DNA of 64,000 nt from Alkalimonas amylolytica. Lineage in GTDB: Bacteria; Pseudomonadota; Gammaproteobacteria; Enterobacterales; Alteromonadaceae. The translations under genes were made by a program, and so were the position numbers. Position 1 is the first letter of the stretch. Every line of letters starts with the position of its first letter. The stretch lies in contig NZ_FNRM01000004.1 of assembly GCF_900107845.1 (NCBI RefSeq), positions 197,471 to 261,470 of the forward strand, in the 5' to 3' direction. Positions 37,181 to 46,503 of the stretch are shown here, in pieces. The notes beneath the pieces are model-generated. The model was not told the DNA's origin and ran no database searches. It worked only from the letters and a program-made list of their open reading frames with translations.

Positions 37181-38239
37181 TTAGTTAAAATCGCGGGTGT
37201 GAACAACCTGTACCAGGCTGTCATTTTTCAGGGCAGCATGACCGGCAATCACCACCTGCTGGCCGCTTTCAATACCGGATAACACTTCAACCGCCTGCTC
37301 GGCCTGATAGCCCAGTACCAGCGTCTGGCGCTGCACCCGACCTTCGCTATCCAGCACATAAACACTGTGCTGATTGTCGCTGCTCATCAGCGCCCGTTTT
37401 GGGATCAGCAAGGCATCGGTTTTGACATCAAACTGTACTTCCACCTGTGCAAAAAGCCCGGGGCGCAGCAGGCCACTCTGGTTGTCGATCAGCAAAGTCG
37501 CCCGTACGGTACCCGACTGGGCATCCACCACCGGGGCAATCCGATTCAACTCGGCCCGTAGTGGCGCATGGCCAGCCAGCTGCAGTAACACACCCTGGCC
37601 GACCCGGGCCTGAGCCAGTTGCTGCTCTGGCAGATGCACCACCGCTTCCAGCTGCTGGTTGGAAATCAGATGAAACAACGACTTGCCGGTAAACTGATTG
37701 ATCAGCTGGCCGGTTCTGGCATAACGGCGCGAAATCACCCCGGCAAAAGGCGCGCGGATTTCGGTTTCAGCCAGCGCCAGCTCTGCCAGATCTACTGCAG
37801 CCTTGACAGCATCCAGCTGCCAACGCAGTTTGTCGTACACCTCGGTACTGACCAGTTGGCGCTGATGCATCTCGGTCATACGCTGCAGCTCACCTTCCAG
37901 CCGGCTTAACTCGGCCTGTTCTTTGGCCAACATCAGACGCTGACGCTCGTTATCCAGCACTGCCAGTAATTGACCAGCCTGGACTGCATCGCCTTCTTCC
38001 ACCAGAATGTTTTCAATCACGCCACTGGCTTTGCTGATCAAATCCGCTTCTTCTCGGGCAGCCAGGGTGGTGGTGGTGCGGTAGCTGCTGCTGATTTCAC
38101 CATGGCGGCTGATGGCAACCTCCACCGGAATGGCGATGTCGTCTGCCGAGGCTTTGTTGGGACTGCTTTGCGCCTGATTGCAACCGGTTAAAACCAGACC
38201 GGCGGTTAACAGAGCGCTGACAAAGAGGAGCTTGTTCAT
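37181..38239 (-). CDS. RND periplasmic adaptor (membrane fusion) lipoprotein
   Basis: 352 residues. Lipobox LTGC, then a barrel-sandwich/lipoyl half (SGVIENILVEEGDAVQAGQLL), a coiled-coil hairpin at about 100-145 (QRLMLAKEQAELSRLEGELQ), the second lipoyl half (AETEIRAPFAGVISRRYART) and a beta-barrel domain. It bridges the RND subunits to an outer-membrane channel, which is not encoded here and may be a shared TolC-type protein. First gene of the operon. Confidence 0.93.
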   Translation of the reverse strand: MNKLLFVSALLTAGLVLTGCNQAQSSPNKASADDIAIPVEVAISRHGEISSSYRTTTTLAAREEADLISKASGVIENILVEEGDAVQAGQLLAVLDNERQRLMLAKEQAELSRLEGELQRMTEMHQRQLVSTEVYDKLRWQLDAVKAAVDLAELALAETEIRAPFAGVISRRYARTGQLINQFTGKSLFHLISNQQLEAVVHLPEQQLAQARVGQGVLLQLAGHAPLRAELNRIAPVVDAQSGTVRATLLIDNQSGLLRPGLFAQVEVQFDVKTDALLIPKRALMSSDNQHSVYVLDSEGRVQRQTLVLGYQAEQAVEVLSGIESGQQVVIAGHAALKNDSLVQVVHTRDFN

Positions 38240-38547
38240 GATGGTGTTTCCTTGCTAAAAGCTGAGTCATTTCACCAGCTATTGCAGCCATCATGCCAAC
38301 AAAGGCAGATAAAAATAACAGCATGAATTTAAAAGGAAAATACAGAGCTGACAGGGTAAGGGATCTCTGCGGCATTTTTGCTTAAATGGTCAGATTTCCA
38401 CTTTTTTGGTCAAATTATTCATCGGCGCAGCGACCCGGCTGAAGTGGTGATCCTTGTCTCTGTGTGGCATAGTCCTCGGATACCCTGTTTATCCGAAAAG
38501 TGTTTCGATAAAAGCACTTAAGTTCACGCCTAAGGTTGGAGAACACC
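38240..38547. promoter_or_regulatory. Divergent intergenic region with 7-bp inverted repeat
   Basis: 308 bases without a gene between the RND adaptor and the DCC protein, so promoters for both directions lie here. TCGGATA (38476-38482) and TATCCGA (38490-38496) are exact inverted copies seven bases apart, about 50 bases before the DCC gene; this may be an operator. Nothing else stands out. Confidence 0.45.
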
Positions 38548-38919
38548 ATGAAAACAGCAACGAAGCCGAAAATAGTGGTCTTTTACGATGGTGCCTGCCC
38601 AGGCTGCGTGCGCGACCGGGCCTGGTATGAGAAGCATGCCGGTCAAGGTGTGCAAGTGGAATGGCTGGATATCACTGGGCGTGACGACGAACTGCGCGCC
38701 CTTGACATAGACCCGCGCGCCGCCTTACTGGAGTTGCATGTGCAGGATGAACACGGCCGCGTGCTACGCGCTTTGCCCGCCTACCAACTGTTGCTGTCTC
38801 GGCTGCCCGGCTACCGCTGGCTGGCCTGGCTGATTGGCCTGCCGCTGATACGCTCTACTCTTTCCTGGCTCTACCGCCATTGGGTGCGCCGCCGTCTGGC
38901 GCGGGAAGGGCGGCTTTAG
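38548..38919 (+). CDS. DCC-family (DUF393) thiol-disulfide oxidoreductase-like protein
   Basis: 123 residues from ATG 38548 with GGAGA upstream. The N-terminal FYDGACPGCVRDRAWYEKH carries the D-x-x-C-x-x-C motif of the DCC family, a thioredoxin-like fold; the Arg-rich C-terminus follows a short hydrophobic region (WLAWLIGLPLIRSTLSWLYR). Enzymatic activity has rarely been shown for this family. Single gene, divergent from the RND operon. Confidence 0.85.
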   Translation: MKTATKPKIVVFYDGACPGCVRDRAWYEKHAGQGVQVEWLDITGRDDELRALDIDPRAALLELHVQDEHGRVLRALPAYQLLLSRLPGYRWLAWLIGLPLIRSTLSWLYRHWVRRRLAREGRL

Positions 38920-38958
38920 AGCGCTGCAGCAGCAACTTCAGCCATCAATCCCCATCAT

Positions 38959-39963
38959 TTAAAGCGAAAGCTTGCTGATCTCGTCTAAAATCCGCTGCTC
39001 TTGGCTGCTGGCTTTTAATGGCTCCAGCAAGGCAAGGGCCAGCTCGGTTTCATCCTGCAGTAAATACAGCTGCGCCAGGCGCAAATCTGCCCAGTCCATA
39101 TCAGGCAGTGCTGTGAATTGTGCTGTATCCAGCTGAGTGCGGTAATGCTGCAAGGCGGCAATGCCCTTCTCCAACTGAGTTTTCCCCACTAAGGCGCTTC
39201 GACCCAGCTGGTACCAGGCGGTCAACACCTGCGCTACGGCCGTCTTATCATCTGGATCGATACTGAGCTGAGTCGCCTGCTCAAACTCACTAATAGCCTG
39301 TTCATGCGAACCCTGGCGCTGTTGATACATACCCCGCAGCACAAAAGGCTCCGGCCGTGCCTGCAACAGCTCGGATCCGCCCACCAGGGCCTCAAAAGCA
39401 GCCTGATCCTGATTGGCTACATGCACTTCGAGCTCCAGCAAATCGCCTTGCAAGGCATCCCACTGCCTGACCCGTTGTGCAATCGATAAGGCCTCTTTTT
39501 TATCACCACCGGCAATAGAAGGAGCCTGAATGTGAAACTGAGCCAGCGCCCGTTGGTAAGTGAGGTTTTCCGGCTCAAGCGCCGCAGCCGCGGCAAAAGC
39601 ATCGCGGCAGCGAATGGCAAAGCCCCGTGCTCTTAGCATAGTGACATTTTGTGCCTGATTGCAGCTGCTTTGGCCGTACCAGAACTGGTAATCAGCCTGA
39701 TCGCTTTGCAGCTCGGCGGCTTTTTTTAAGTGCTTTTCTGCTGCGGCAGTATCTTGCAACCCATGAGCAGCCCGGCCTTGCAGATACCAGAATTCGGCTT
39801 GCTTCCCCAGGCTGCGCTGCAATGGCTGCAGTAATTGTTGTACTTGTTGATAGTCCTGCTGCTCCAGCAACTGCCGTGCCTGCTCCAGCGGAGCCTGAGC
39901 CGCCTGACTAACACCCACCCAGCACAGCGCTGCAGCTATCAGTAATTTGTTTGTTGTGACCAT
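38959..39963 (-). CDS. Secreted TPR-repeat protein
   Basis: 334 residues with a signal peptide (LLIAAALCWVGVSQAAQ) and several helical TPR-like repeats (YLQGRAAHGLQDTAAAEKHL; GMYQQRQGSHEQAISEFEQA). Probably a periplasmic scaffold. It is the last gene of a leftward series behind the M1-like peptidase, separated by 114 bases. No specific function can be assigned. Confidence 0.8.
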   Translation of the reverse strand: MVTTNKLLIAAALCWVGVSQAAQAPLEQARQLLEQQDYQQVQQLLQPLQRSLGKQAEFWYLQGRAAHGLQDTAAAEKHLKKAAELQSDQADYQFWYGQSSCNQAQNVTMLRARGFAIRCRDAFAAAAALEPENLTYQRALAQFHIQAPSIAGGDKKEALSIAQRVRQWDALQGDLLELEVHVANQDQAAFEALVGGSELLQARPEPFVLRGMYQQRQGSHEQAISEFEQATQLSIDPDDKTAVAQVLTAWYQLGRSALVGKTQLEKGIAALQHYRTQLDTAQFTALPDMDWADLRLAQLYLLQDETELALALLEPLKASSQEQRILDEISKLSL

Positions 39964-40077
39964 CTTATTGCTCCGGACTAACCTAGTGATACCATCCTAC
40001 GCAGTCAGTCGCTGTATCGCACCTAAAAAAGAGCATCAAGCTGCAACTAAGTGTAACCAGTTGTTTAAAAGTATCCT

Positions 40078-42204
40078 TTAAGGCAGCAACACCACAGGCA
40101 AAGGCCCGGAAATACGCTGATTGGCTGGGTTCACATCGCCACTCAACCGATTAGGATCCAGCTCTATCTGCACGATGGTTTCGCTGGAAGCGAGCCATAA
40201 GTCCAGTTGCAGTTGTTGTTGCGATGCCCGCCAGCTATCGACCGGTAAGTGCAGTTGGTGCTGCTGGCCATCGGCCGTGCTAACCTGCACCGTCACCGGC
40301 ATCGGGATACCGCCACGATTGTGCAGTTCTAGCCGTAGCCACTGCCCTTGAGCTGCACCGGGTTGCCAGGAAGCCTGAGCGAGCACGCCAAAATCATCCT
40401 GCGCGGAGTAATGATCCTGCAAAGCCCACTGCTGCTCCACCTCCGCCGTCAGGCTAGCTGGCAGCGCCAGCAAGGGCTCACCAGCACGCCTGGCTTGCTG
40501 GCGTAAGAAGCTTGATAGCTGCTCTGAGCTTTCTGGCTTTTTCAGCAAGATCTCGGCCTTGGCTAAAGCAATATCGACATGGCGATCGGAGAAAAACCAG
40601 CCGCGCCAGAACCAGTCCAGCTCCAGGCCACTTTGCGCACTGACAAAACGGATAAAGTCGGCAAAATAAGGCCGTTTTCCCGCCCAGCTGGCGGTAAAAT
40701 CCCGCAGGATTTGATCGAAGCGCTCGGCACCCAGCAGTTGCTGGCGCAAAATCACCAGCGCTACCGCCGGCACATGGTAGTGCGAGTCCAGCTTATGCAC
40801 AAAGTGGTCGGCCCGGGTCACGGGTGCAGCGTAATCTGGCCGCAGCTGGGCTGGGGCCACCCCGGCCGGATCACCGTAAAAGCTTTGAAAGCTCCGGCTC
40901 CAGCTTTGCTCCAGCAGATAAGCCAAAAAGCTGGCTATGCCTTCATCAAAAAAGCCTTCACGCCGCTCGTCGGTATTAACCAGCATCGGGTAATAGGCGT
41001 GGGCCACCTCATGCATAATCCCCCCCAGCACATCGTGCTTCTGGGTACGGCTATAAGCCGGAGCTGGCCCGTCGATGGCAGCATCCGGGCCGCGAAAGCC
41101 AACCAGTTTCAAGCCGGGAAACTCCATGCCAATGCCAGCAATGTTGGCGATGGTCAGGGTATTCACCGGAAAAGGCCCAAGATAGGCCTGCAACTGCCGG
41201 ACACTGTGTTCAGTAGCGGCCAGGGCGTAGCGCTGCCACAACCAACGGCCGTTATCCGGAAAAGCCACCTGCAAACGCACCTGCTGATCGGGCAAATCCA
41301 GTAGTTTGGTTTGCCAGCGCCAGGCATTGCCAGCTACCAGCGCAAAATCGCGCTGCATCTCTGCCTTAAAATGCCACTCCCGCCACTCAGTCGCTGCCCC
41401 AGCCTGAGTGACCCGGCTTTGACCACTGGCCGCCTGCCAGTGCTCGCGCTCAGCAGCAGTCAGCACGGCCGGATTTTGCAGCTCGCCAGTACCAAACAGC
41501 AGGTAATCGGCCGGTGCGCTTAGCCGCACATCAAAGTTGCCCAGCTCCAGATTAAACTCAGCGTCGCCCAAAAATGGCGTCAGGTCCCAGCCACGCTGAT
41601 CGGTAAAAGCCACCGCTCTTGGATACCACTGGGTTAAAGCCACCAGCAAACGGCCATCGGCCAGAGTTTCCATGCCGGCTCTGGGGCGGCGTGGGTCCAG
41701 CCGATCCGGTAATTGCAGGGCCCATGCAAAGCGTAACTCAGCCTGCTCGCCCGGATGCAGCGGCGCTGGCAAAACCACCCCGATAAACGTGCCCTGCTGA
41801 CGAACTTCAAGCACTTGCTCACCGGCGAAGACTTCCAGATCCTGCAACCCGGAAGGGGCAACGACCGGCGGCTGAGGCGGTCGGCTACCTTTCGGCAGCG
41901 GGTGCAAGGGCGCACTTTGCTTAGTATCAACCAGACGTTCGAGCGGGAATTCAAACCAGAGGATTGGCAAAGCATGGGGTGCCTGGTTGTGGTACTTCAG
42001 CAGCGCCTCGGCACTGAGCCTGGCTGTGGCAGGCTCTAGCCGGGCGCTGAGCCGGTAATCCACCTGCTGCTGCCAATAAGCGGGGCCTGGCTCACCAATG
42101 GCAGTTCGCACCGCCGTTGGAGCCGGCAAATCCAGTGGCGCAAAGACGTCGGCCTGCAGCGGCACACTAAGCAGTAACCAACAACAGCAATGTTTCCATC
42201 CCAT
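40078..42204 (-). CDS. Secreted M1-like gluzincin metallopeptidase
   Basis: 708 residues with a short signal peptide (CCCWLLLSVPLQA). Zinc site HEVAH at about residue 398 with the third ligand Glu in GFFDEGIASF 19 residues later, matching HExxH-X18-E of family M1. Preceding GMEFPGL may replace the usual GxMEN exopeptidase motif, so aminopeptidase activity is uncertain. It begins one base after the LuxR gene stop, implying co-transcription. Likely periplasmic or surface peptide degradation. Confidence 0.82.
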   Translation of the reverse strand: MGWKHCCCWLLLSVPLQADVFAPLDLPAPTAVRTAIGEPGPAYWQQQVDYRLSARLEPATARLSAEALLKYHNQAPHALPILWFEFPLERLVDTKQSAPLHPLPKGSRPPQPPVVAPSGLQDLEVFAGEQVLEVRQQGTFIGVVLPAPLHPGEQAELRFAWALQLPDRLDPRRPRAGMETLADGRLLVALTQWYPRAVAFTDQRGWDLTPFLGDAEFNLELGNFDVRLSAPADYLLFGTGELQNPAVLTAAEREHWQAASGQSRVTQAGAATEWREWHFKAEMQRDFALVAGNAWRWQTKLLDLPDQQVRLQVAFPDNGRWLWQRYALAATEHSVRQLQAYLGPFPVNTLTIANIAGIGMEFPGLKLVGFRGPDAAIDGPAPAYSRTQKHDVLGGIMHEVAHAYYPMLVNTDERREGFFDEGIASFLAYLLEQSWSRSFQSFYGDPAGVAPAQLRPDYAAPVTRADHFVHKLDSHYHVPAVALVILRQQLLGAERFDQILRDFTASWAGKRPYFADFIRFVSAQSGLELDWFWRGWFFSDRHVDIALAKAEILLKKPESSEQLSSFLRQQARRAGEPLLALPASLTAEVEQQWALQDHYSAQDDFGVLAQASWQPGAAQGQWLRLELHNRGGIPMPVTVQVSTADGQQHQLHLPVDSWRASQQQLQLDLWLASSETIVQIELDPNRLSGDVNPANQRISGPLPVVLLP

Positions 42205-42205
42205 C

Positions 42206-43105
42206 TTAACAGGCTTCCGATAAGGCTGGACTGTACTGCAGACGCGGATTATGCAACAAGGGATCGCAGCGCACCGGCGGCTCAGTCACAGTCAGTAAGT
42301 CAATAAACAAGGCTAGCAACTCTGGATGCGAGCCGATATGCAGTTTGGCATACAAATTCTTTCGATGCATCTTGATGGTTTCCAGCCCAAGCTGCATCTG
42401 ACTGGCGATGGTTTTCACGCAGTAGCCCTGCAGCATGTAACAGAGTACCTCGTGCTCGCGTGGGGTGCAGACCTCAGTGCCAAAACGCCGGTAGAACGCC
42501 TCAATGTAATCGTGCTCGGGGCAGCCACTGCCTTCGTGCTGGGGCAGCTGCTGTTGATGCTGGATCACCAGGCTGGCTACCACACTGAACAGCTGGCTGG
42601 CCTGTTGCAGCTGCCCGATGGCAAACAGCTCCCGACCAGCAAAACGGGCCAGCTCAATATGCACAAAACGCCGCTCGGCGGGTAACGGGATCAAGTAGCC
42701 CACTTCATCGGCAATTTTCAGGTGACGAAAGTAACTGTTGTAGTACTGATCGTAGTCGTGATAATCCGCCGGCAGAATGTCCCGTAAGCGAAAAACACCC
42801 TGCTGGCCTTGCTGGAGCCCTTTGCGGTAGAAAGGATCCAGCACATATGCCGACTGCAGATAGCGCTCGAAATCATCGCTTTGCAGTGGGTGACGCTGAT
42901 GCAGCAACTCAGGCGGGCGCTTGGGATCGAACATGAGCACCAGGTACTCATCGCTCGGTAACAGCAGTTCCAGCAACTGGCCGAGCTCCGCGTAAAAGCG
43001 TGTCTTGCCACAGGCTTGCTGGCAGCGCAGCAAGGCTTCGCTCCAGCCCAGCAGATCGAATCGGCTGTCTGTCTGAGTGTCTGTTTGGCTAGCATGATGT
43101 TGCAT
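42206..43105 (-). CDS. LuxR-type transcriptional regulator
   Basis: 299 residues. The C-terminal helix-turn-helix is clear (CTPREHEVLCYMLQGYCVKT, QMQLGLETIKMHRKNLYAKL); the N-terminal 190 residues form a sensor domain of GAF/autoinducer-like size without recognised acyl-homoserine-lactone signature. It lies 12 bases after the guanidinobutyrase gene, as found for LuxR proteins in other proteobacterial polyamine/guanidino loci, and probably regulates this cluster. Confidence 0.88.
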   Translation of the reverse strand: MQHHASQTDTQTDSRFDLLGWSEALLRCQQACGKTRFYAELGQLLELLLPSDEYLVLMFDPKRPPELLHQRHPLQSDDFERYLQSAYVLDPFYRKGLQQGQQGVFRLRDILPADYHDYDQYYNSYFRHLKIADEVGYLIPLPAERRFVHIELARFAGRELFAIGQLQQASQLFSVVASLVIQHQQQLPQHEGSGCPEHDYIEAFYRRFGTEVCTPREHEVLCYMLQGYCVKTIASQMQLGLETIKMHRKNLYAKLHIGSHPELLALFIDLLTVTEPPVRCDPLLHNPRLQYSPALSEAC

Positions 43106-43117
43106 AAAACCTCCTTC

Positions 43118-44071
43118 TCAACGCCGTGCCACGCCGGGCAGCACGCAGAGCATTTCAAACAGCAAGTTGGCCGCCAACAAGGCGGTATTACCGGATGGAT
43201 CGTACGGCGGGGATACTTCCACCAGATCGGCGCCGACCAGATTCAGGCCAGCGCAGCCACGAATAATTTCCAGTGCCTGTGGCACCGTCAGGCCAGCAAT
43301 CTCCACCGTGCCAGTACCTGGTGCATAGGCCGGATCGATACCATCGATATCAAACGACAGATAGACCGGCTGGTTGCCAATCCGCTGCCGCACCTGCACC
43401 ATCAAAGATTGCAACGACTTGCCCCAACACTCTTCTGCCGTCACCACCAAAAAGCCCTGCTCACGCGGCCAGTCAAAGTCATCGGCCGCATAGCCGGTGC
43501 CGCGCAGGCCGATTTGCACCACTTTGTCGCATTGCAGCAAGCCCTCTTCCACCGCACGACGAAACGGCGTGCCATGGGCAATACGCTCACCAAACATATG
43601 TTCATTGATGTCGGCATGGGCATCGACATGCACCAGGGCTACCGGGCCGTATTTTTGCTTCATCGCCCGCAAAATGGGTAAGGCGATGGTGTGATCACCG
43701 CCCATGGTCAGCGGCGTCACATCGGCTGCCAGCACCTGCTGATAATGCTGCTCAATGATGTCGATGCTTTTGCTTAAGTTGAAGGTATTGATGGCGACAT
43801 CGCCGATATCGGCAATTTGCAACGAATCAAAGGGCGCTGCCCGGGTGGCCATGTTGTAAGGGCGCAGCATGCGGGATTCGTCACGGATTTGCCGTGGTGC
43901 CAGCCGGGCGCCGGGCCGGTTGGAGGTGCCGATATCAAAAGGCACCCCGATAAAACCGACATCCAGCCCAGTCAGATCCTGAGCTTGTGGCAGCCGCATA
44001 AAGCTGGCCGGGCCGCCAAAGCGTGGCATTTCGTTGCCACTTAAAGGTTGATTCAACACCCGCTCAGCCAT
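43118..44071 (-). CDS. gbuA: Guanidinobutyrase / agmatinase-family ureohydrolase
   Basis: 317 residues. Manganese ligands sit in GGDHT, VDAHADIN and SFDIDGIDPA. The opening LNQPLSGNEMPRFGG and the stretches IADIGDVAINTFNLS, GERIAHGTPFRRAVEEGLL and ANLLFEMLCVLPGVARR closely recall Pseudomonas GbuA, which splits 4-guanidinobutyrate into GABA and urea, more than the agmatinase SpeB. The gene overlaps the aldehyde dehydrogenase by eight bases. Together they would turn 4-guanidinobutyraldehyde into GABA. Agmatinase or guanidinopropionase activity cannot be excluded. Confidence 0.85.
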   Translation of the reverse strand: MAERVLNQPLSGNEMPRFGGPASFMRLPQAQDLTGLDVGFIGVPFDIGTSNRPGARLAPRQIRDESRMLRPYNMATRAAPFDSLQIADIGDVAINTFNLSKSIDIIEQHYQQVLAADVTPLTMGGDHTIALPILRAMKQKYGPVALVHVDAHADINEHMFGERIAHGTPFRRAVEEGLLQCDKVVQIGLRGTGYAADDFDWPREQGFLVVTAEECWGKSLQSLMVQVRQRIGNQPVYLSFDIDGIDPAYAPGTGTVEIAGLTVPQALEIIRGCAGLNLVGADLVEVSPPYDPSGNTALLAANLLFEMLCVLPGVARR

Positions 44072-45506
44072 GCTGCGGCTCCTCTGTCACAATGGATTTC
44101 AGCGTCAGGAACTCCTCCACACCGGCCAGCCCCAACTCGCGGCCATAGCCGGATTGTTTAAAACCACCAAAGGGGGCAGCATTGTGCCATTCGGCGGCAT
44201 TGGTAAAGATAAGACCCGCCCGAATGCCAAGCGCCAGTCGCTCACGCTCGGCGTCATCATCGGCCCAAACCCGGCCGCTCAGGCCATAAGGGGAGTCATT
44301 GGCCAGCCGCAGGGCTTCGTCTTCATCGCTATAGGGAATGATGCAAAGTACCGGGCCAAAAATTTCTTCGCGAGCAATGCGCATGCCGTTATGCACATCG
44401 GCAAAAATAGTTGGCGCTATGTAATAACCCTGGCTACAACCGGCCGGACGCTCGGTACCACCGGCAATCAGCCGGGCGCCTTCATCCAGCCCAAGCTCAA
44501 TGTACTGCTGCACCGCCTGGTATTGCTGCTGGTTGACTACAGGGCCAAGGAAACTGTCTTCTGCTTTGGGATCGCCGACTTTCAACTGCTGTGCTACCCC
44601 GACGGCCAGTTCGCAGGCTTCCTCATAACGCTCAGCCGGCACCAGCATCCTGGTCAGGGCTACACAGGTCTGGCCGGAGTTCAGCATCACATCTTCGACC
44701 CCTAGCTGCACGGCTTCAGCCAGCCGCTTGGTCTGGCCGATGATAAAGGCCGACTTACCACCAAGCTCCAGACAGACCTTTTTTACGGTGCCAGCGCAGT
44801 TGCGCTGGATCAGCCGGCCAACCCGGGTTGAACCGGTAAAGGAAATGCAATCCACATCCGGGTGCTGGCACAAAATAGTGCCGATCTGCTCGCCACAACC
44901 CAGCACCAGATTAAATACCCCGGCAGGTAGCCCGGCCGCTTCGGCTGCCATCGCCAACACAATGGCGCTACGTGGTGTTTGCTCAGCAGGTTTTACAATC
45001 ACCGGACAACCGGCCAGTAGTGCGGGTGCTACCTTGGCTATCAGCTGATGCAGTGGGTAATTCCAGGGGGTGATCAGGCCACAAACACCCACCGGCTCTT
45101 TGCGCACTTTTAGCCGGGCATCCCATGGTTGCTCGCGCTGCAATTTGGCAGCATAACCAACATGGTTTCGTAAGGCATCGATGGGGTCTTCCACCTGCAC
45201 CAGTTTGCTGAACCACAGCGGGCAGCCCAGCTCATCGCTGATGGCCTGGGTCAGTTCATCGGCATGGGCGGTTAAATAGTCGGCTATCTGCTGAAGATAG
45301 CTCGCACGTTCAGTAAAGCTCAAACGCCCCCAGCCGTCCTGGGCATGATAAGCGGCTGCGATGGCTTCGTTCACCATGGCGGCATCGGCCCGGGCTACGC
45401 AGCTGACGGCTTCTTCGGTAGCAGGATTGACCAGAGTAAACCACTCCGGAGCCACCACAGTGCGCCAACTGCCGTTGATAAAATGGGCATTAATACGTTG
45501 CAACAT
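44064..45506 (-). CDS. NAD(P)-dependent aldehyde dehydrogenase, probably guanidinobutyraldehyde dehydrogenase
   Basis: 480 residues of the ALDH superfamily: PWNYPLHQLIAKVAPALLAG, nucleotide site SFTGSTRVG, general base Glu in CLELGGKSAF, catalytic Cys in NSGQTCVALTRM and EEIFGPVL. AAGGAG precedes the ATG. The overlap with gbuA suggests the substrate is 4-guanidinobutyraldehyde, the KauB step of the arginine transaminase route; other amino-aldehydes are possible. The start overlaps the lipoprotein gene by 17 bases. Confidence 0.88.
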   Translation of the reverse strand: MLQRINAHFINGSWRTVVAPEWFTLVNPATEEAVSCVARADAAMVNEAIAAAYHAQDGWGRLSFTERASYLQQIADYLTAHADELTQAISDELGCPLWFSKLVQVEDPIDALRNHVGYAAKLQREQPWDARLKVRKEPVGVCGLITPWNYPLHQLIAKVAPALLAGCPVIVKPAEQTPRSAIVLAMAAEAAGLPAGVFNLVLGCGEQIGTILCQHPDVDCISFTGSTRVGRLIQRNCAGTVKKVCLELGGKSAFIIGQTKRLAEAVQLGVEDVMLNSGQTCVALTRMLVPAERYEEACELAVGVAQQLKVGDPKAEDSFLGPVVNQQQYQAVQQYIELGLDEGARLIAGGTERPAGCSQGYYIAPTIFADVHNGMRIAREEIFGPVLCIIPYSDEDEALRLANDSPYGLSGRVWADDDAERERLALGIRAGLIFTNAAEWHNAAPFGGFKQSGYGRELGLAGVEEFLTLKSIVTEEPQHG

Positions 45507-46410
45507 GCGTTAACTCCTTGCAGATGATCAACTCAAACCCCTGCTGACAGGCATAATCCGCCATTGCCAGTGCCACGGCATCAAATAATGGGGCCGCCCA
45601 GTCCCGACCGGCTTCGATTGAGCCGACCTGCTCCACAATATCAATGGCGCGGCTTACTTCCATAATGCTTACGGTAGCCCCGTATTCGGCGGCCCGTTCA
45701 ATCAACGGGTGCCAGGCGGCCGACGAGCCTTCCACCTCCGATAAACCACCCCGAACCCGGGCGCCTTGATTGCCGAGCCCAACCTGCTGGTAAAAAGGAG
45801 CAATGTAATCTTGGATCAACTGCTCCCAGTCCTTGTTACGCGGATTGGTGCCGGTTACCAGCATCTGGGCACCGGGTAATGGGTTTTCTGCGTTGGGATC
45901 GTGGGCATCGGCCGTTAGCAGCACGGTCTGCACATGGGCATTGCCTTTGTGCACCCCGGCAATAAAGTGTTCAAAGCCCTGATAGCCGTCCAGATCTTCG
46001 CTGTACATTTGGATGCTGGGTGTCAGCACAAAAAAGCCCAGGGCTTGGAGACGCTGCGCCATTTCCTGTTGGGTGATTTCATTCCACTGCCGGCCAATGC
46101 TCTGGCCCTGCACACTGGCACCCGGCATCATCTTGCCTGGCGAGGTGTATTGCTGCGGCAAGATGGCAATCGGTTGGCGGGTCTCGACCCGGATAGCCGC
46201 AACATCAGCATGAGTCCAGTTATCACCGCTGTAGTTAAACCGCACCTGATAATCACCAGTACCACGATGAAACCTGTAATCACGGCCATCCTCGACCACC
46301 ACCAGCCTGGTAGCAGACGGCTTAACCTCCGGTGCAGGTGAGCAGCCGGACAGCATCAAGACAAAGACAAAGACAAAGTGAAAGGACAGAATTATCCAAC
46401 CAGCACGCAT
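45490..46410 (-). CDS. Lipoprotein of unknown function at head of guanidino operon
   Basis: 306 residues with a long hydrophobic signal (FHFVFVFVLMLSGC) and lipobox LSGC. The middle and end (VLLTADAHDP, RGGLSEVEGSSAAWHPLI, VSIMEVSRAIDIVEQVG) faintly recall amidase_3 or other zinc hydrolase folds, but I cannot place it. It overlaps the aldehyde dehydrogenase start, so it is expressed with catabolic genes; an envelope role in substrate handling is conceivable. Confidence 0.6.
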   Translation of the reverse strand: MRAGWIILSFHFVFVFVLMLSGCSPAPEVKPSATRLVVVEDGRDYRFHRGTGDYQVRFNYSGDNWTHADVAAIRVETRQPIAILPQQYTSPGKMMPGASVQGQSIGRQWNEITQQEMAQRLQALGFFVLTPSIQMYSEDLDGYQGFEHFIAGVHKGNAHVQTVLLTADAHDPNAENPLPGAQMLVTGTNPRNKDWEQLIQDYIAPFYQQVGLGNQGARVRGGLSEVEGSSAAWHPLIERAAEYGATVSIMEVSRAIDIVEQVGSIEAGRDWAAPLFDAVALAMADYACQQGFELIICKELTHVATY

Positions 46411-46503
46411 CGCTTACCTACCTGTTCAGGGGGACTCTTTACCCGATGCTAGCAGGGGGATGACAAGGCAGCATGTTGGCTTCTATCGGTTCGACCTATG
46501 GTT

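Noticed and set aside
40579-41304. Rightward open frame of 241 codons opposite the M1-like peptidase
   Set aside because: Antisense to the HExxH-containing gene; no domain features.
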